From assembly GCA_002397275.1 (NCBI GenBank), contig DHAA01000013.1, positions 1 through 14,064 of the forward strand: a stretch of DNA of 14,064 bases. The letters run 5' to 3'. Under the pieces are notes generated by a model that made no database searches, had not been told where the DNA came from, and was given only the letters and a program-made list of their open reading frames with translations. Numbering within the stretch: position 1 is the first letter of the stretch; the number at the start of each line of letters is the position of its first letter. Below are positions 12,486 through 14,064 of the stretch, piece after piece. The translations under genes were made by a program, and so were the position numbers. The stretch comes from Thermacetogenium sp. UBA4966 (GTDB taxonomy: Bacteria > Bacillota > DSM-12270 > Thermacetogeniales > Thermacetogeniaceae).

Positions 12486-13832
12486 CTATCTTTTCTCTCC
12501 GGCCCGAATCCTTTGAAACTCTCCGTTCTCCGACACCACGACCCCCGAGAGAACAAGCAAAGCGATCAGATTCGGTATAGCCATCGCCCCATTAAAGGTG
12601 TCCGCGATATCCCACACCATCCCTATTTTTAAAACCGCTCCTATAAAAACAGCCGGACAGAAGATGCGCCTGTAAGGTTTAATCCCCTTATAACCGGCTA
12701 AGTAATAACAGCACTTTTCGCCGTAATAAAACCAGCCCAGAATAGTGGAGTAGGCGAATAGAATCAGGCTAATGATAACCACATAGCTGCCCAGACCGGG
12801 AAGGAAAAGGTCAAAGGAGCAGCCGGTCAGGACAGAAGCCGCGGACTCCGAAAAGCCCGGATAGAGGCCGGCCATAACCAGCAAAATCCCCGTAATCGAA
12901 CAGATAACAATGGTATCCAGAAAGGTGCCGGTCATGGAAACCAGCGCCTGCCTGCAGGGGTGATCGGTTTTTGCCGCGGCCGCGGCAATGGATGCGGAGC
13001 CCAGACCGGCTTCATTGGAAAAGACCCCCCTGGCCACCCCATAGCGGATGGTTGTTCCGAGCAGCCCGGCGAAACCTGCCTCTTTACTGAAGGCCTCGCT
13101 GAAGATAACCTGCAGGGCATGCGGCGCCAGATCCCAGTTATTGATGATGATGAATAGCCCCGTTGCCATATATAATACGGTCATCAGCGGCACAAGTTTC
13201 CCCGTCGCCTGCCCAATGCTCTTGATCCCCCCCATGATAACCAGAGCGGTGAAGGCTGTCAAAATTAGCCCGGTGACCCAGGCAGGGATACCGAATGCGT
13301 TGGAGACATTATCAGCCACAGCGTTTGCCTGCACCATATTGCCTATTCCGAAGGCTGCCAACGCCCCAAACAAAGCGAACAGCCGGGCCAGCCATTTGCA
13401 GCCCATACCCCGCTCGATATAATACATCGGCCCCCCCGCCATTTCACCCCGCTCATCTATAATGCGGTATTTCACCCCCAAAACCGCCTCGCTGTATTTA
13501 GTGGCCATCCCCACAAATGCCGTGATCCACATCCAAAATATCGCTCCCGGTCCGCCCAGCACCACCGCGGTGGCGACCCCCACAATGCTGCCGGTTCCGA
13601 CGGTGGCGGCAAGAGCGGTCATCAGAGCCTGAAAGTGAGATATATCCCCTGTGGCGCCGGAATCCCGCTGTACAGGTGAAAAAGCGAGTTTGAGAGCATA
13701 GGGCAGCGTTGGAAACTGCATAAAACGAAGCCGCACGCTCAAGAACAAGCCTGTCCCCGCCAGCAAAACCAGCAACCACGGCCCCCAAACAAAATTGTTG
13801 AGGTCATTGATCAGACCAGAAAAATGATCCAT
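12486..13832 (-). CDS. Sodium:alanine/glycine symporter (AGCS family)
   Basis: A 448-residue membrane transporter that imports alanine or glycine with sodium. Family signatures are TVGTGSIVGVATAVVLGGPG (78-97), GGPMYYIERGMG (133-144), IGNMVQANAVADNVSNAFG (163-181) and GVARGVFSNEAGLGSASIA (265-283). About ten to eleven hydrophobic segments fit the LeuT-like fold. I give ATG at 13832 (MDHFSGLIND), the usual family length; GTG at 13844 has a better spaced AGGAG (4 nt) and would add four residues. The longer frame to 14018 runs through a terminator-like hairpin and is not convincing. The D-alanine gene alr lies 4 kb away, but there is no evidence of co-regulation. Substrate choice between alanine, glycine and other small amino acids cannot be settled from the sequence. 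Confidence 0.94.
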   Translation of the reverse strand: MDHFSGLINDLNNFVWGPWLLVLLAGTGLFLSVRLRFMQFPTLPYALKLAFSPVQRDSGATGDISHFQALMTALAATVGTGSIVGVATAVVLGGPGAIFWMWITAFVGMATKYSEAVLGVKYRIIDERGEMAGGPMYYIERGMGCKWLARLFALFGALAAFGIGNMVQANAVADNVSNAFGIPAWVTGLILTAFTALVIMGGIKSIGQATGKLVPLMTVLYMATGLFIIINNWDLAPHALQVIFSEAFSKEAGFAGLLGTTIRYGVARGVFSNEAGLGSASIAAAAAKTDHPCRQALVSMTGTFLDTIVICSITGILLVMAGLYPGFSESAASVLTGCSFDLFLPGLGSYVVIISLILFAYSTILGWFYYGEKCCYYLAGYKGIKPYRRIFCPAVFIGAVLKIGMVWDIADTFNGAMAIPNLIALLVLSGVVVSENGEFQRIRAGEKR

Positions 13833-13844
13833 TCTTCCGCTCAC

Positions 13845-14064
13845 CGCTCTCCTTCGGAGAAAATATACTTCCTGAATTGGCTGCCGGGATTTATAATAAT
13901 TACAGTAGTAGATCGTATGGAGCGAAATGCCTCTTTTAGAACAAAAATGAAAAAGCCGGCGGAAAGTCCGCCGCGCGCCAGGTGAAAAAACCACACATAT
14001 CAAGTATAATAACAGCATATGTTCTATCGTTCGTTTACTAAACGTAGTCTCTCGGAAACAAACC
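13845..14064. other. Upstream region of the symporter gene
   Basis: No confident gene is present. On the minus strand a short frame entering from the window edge ends with tandem stops TAG TAA near 14034-14040, which could be the tail of an upstream gene. After it come a TATACT-like sequence near 14003-14010, a terminator-like hairpin (see separate entry), and an AT-rich stretch leading to the ribosome-binding site. A short inverted repeat (TTCTCC and GGAGAG around GAA) surrounds the AGGAG used by the GTG start. Confidence 0.4.
13940..13975 (-). terminator. Terminator-like hairpin upstream of the symporter
   Basis: GGCGGA (13958-13963) and TCCGCC (13967-13972) form a GC-rich stem with a 3-nt loop, extendable by flanking G and C bases. 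On the minus strand it is followed by GGCTTTTTCATTTTT, a good U-run. It either ends a gene lying beyond the window edge or acts as an attenuator in the symporter leader. Confidence 0.6.

Noticed and set aside
13845..14018. 62-residue N-terminal extension of the AGCS symporter
   Set aside because: It reads through a terminator-like hairpin, lacks family similarity, and the normal family start is at 13832 or 13844.

Overview
The window looks like chromosomal DNA of an anaerobic, probably spore-forming Firmicute of the Clostridia in the broad sense. The signs are subunits of an NAD(P)H-linked electron-bifurcating complex (Hym/Hnd type), a SleB/CwlJ-type wall hydrolase behind a cyclic-di-AMP riboswitch, strong GGAGG ribosome binding sites with frequent TTG/GTG starts, and Firmicute-style housekeeping order. 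I cannot name the genus. Almost everything is on the minus strand; only the riboswitch and its LysM hydrolase are on the plus strand.

Layout, left to right. (1) 1-1664, minus: nuoE/hymA-like, a small thioredoxin-like [2Fe-2S] protein (HndB type) and the N-terminal 223 residues of a NuoF/HymB-like flavoprotein cut by the window edge. Together these form the NADH-oxidising module of a bifurcating hydrogenase or formate dehydrogenase; the catalytic subunit would lie beyond position 1. (2) 1665-3480, plus: a divergent intergenic region, a promoter, a cyclic-di-AMP (ydaO-type) riboswitch, and a secreted hydrolase with four LysM repeats and a C-terminal SleB domain. A perfect 32-nt palindrome, probably a bidirectional terminator, closes this unit against the convergent lgt. 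(3) 3490-4417, minus: lgt, preceded by a cluster of DnaA-box-like 9-mers. (4) 4418-10922, minus: one long, tightly packed run, in transcription order a 34-codon putative small ORF, acpS, nnrD/E fusion, alr, tsaE, tsaB, rimI, a DUF3006-like gene, a glutamine-rich repeat microprotein and tsaD. Several neighbours overlap by a few bases, suggesting translational coupling. It joins lipid cofactor activation, NAD(P)HX repair, D-alanine supply and tRNA t6A synthesis (TsaB, TsaD and TsaE; TsaC is not here). (5) 10961-13844, minus: ychF, an intrinsic terminator, a two-cluster ferredoxin and an AGCS sodium:amino-acid symporter, with a further terminator-like hairpin upstream of the symporter.

Most of the window is ordinary core genome. 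The parts that merit a second look are the riboswitch-LysM unit (near-identical LysM repeats with one variable Cys-bearing loop; no visible terminator in the riboswitch), the DnaA-box cluster, the QEQQQR-repeat microprotein inside the t6A gene run, the folded spacer between the nuoE-like gene and the hndB-like gene, and the small ORF ahead of acpS. I found no CRISPR array, transposon, phage gene, rRNA or tRNA, and no convincing undescribed multi-gene system.
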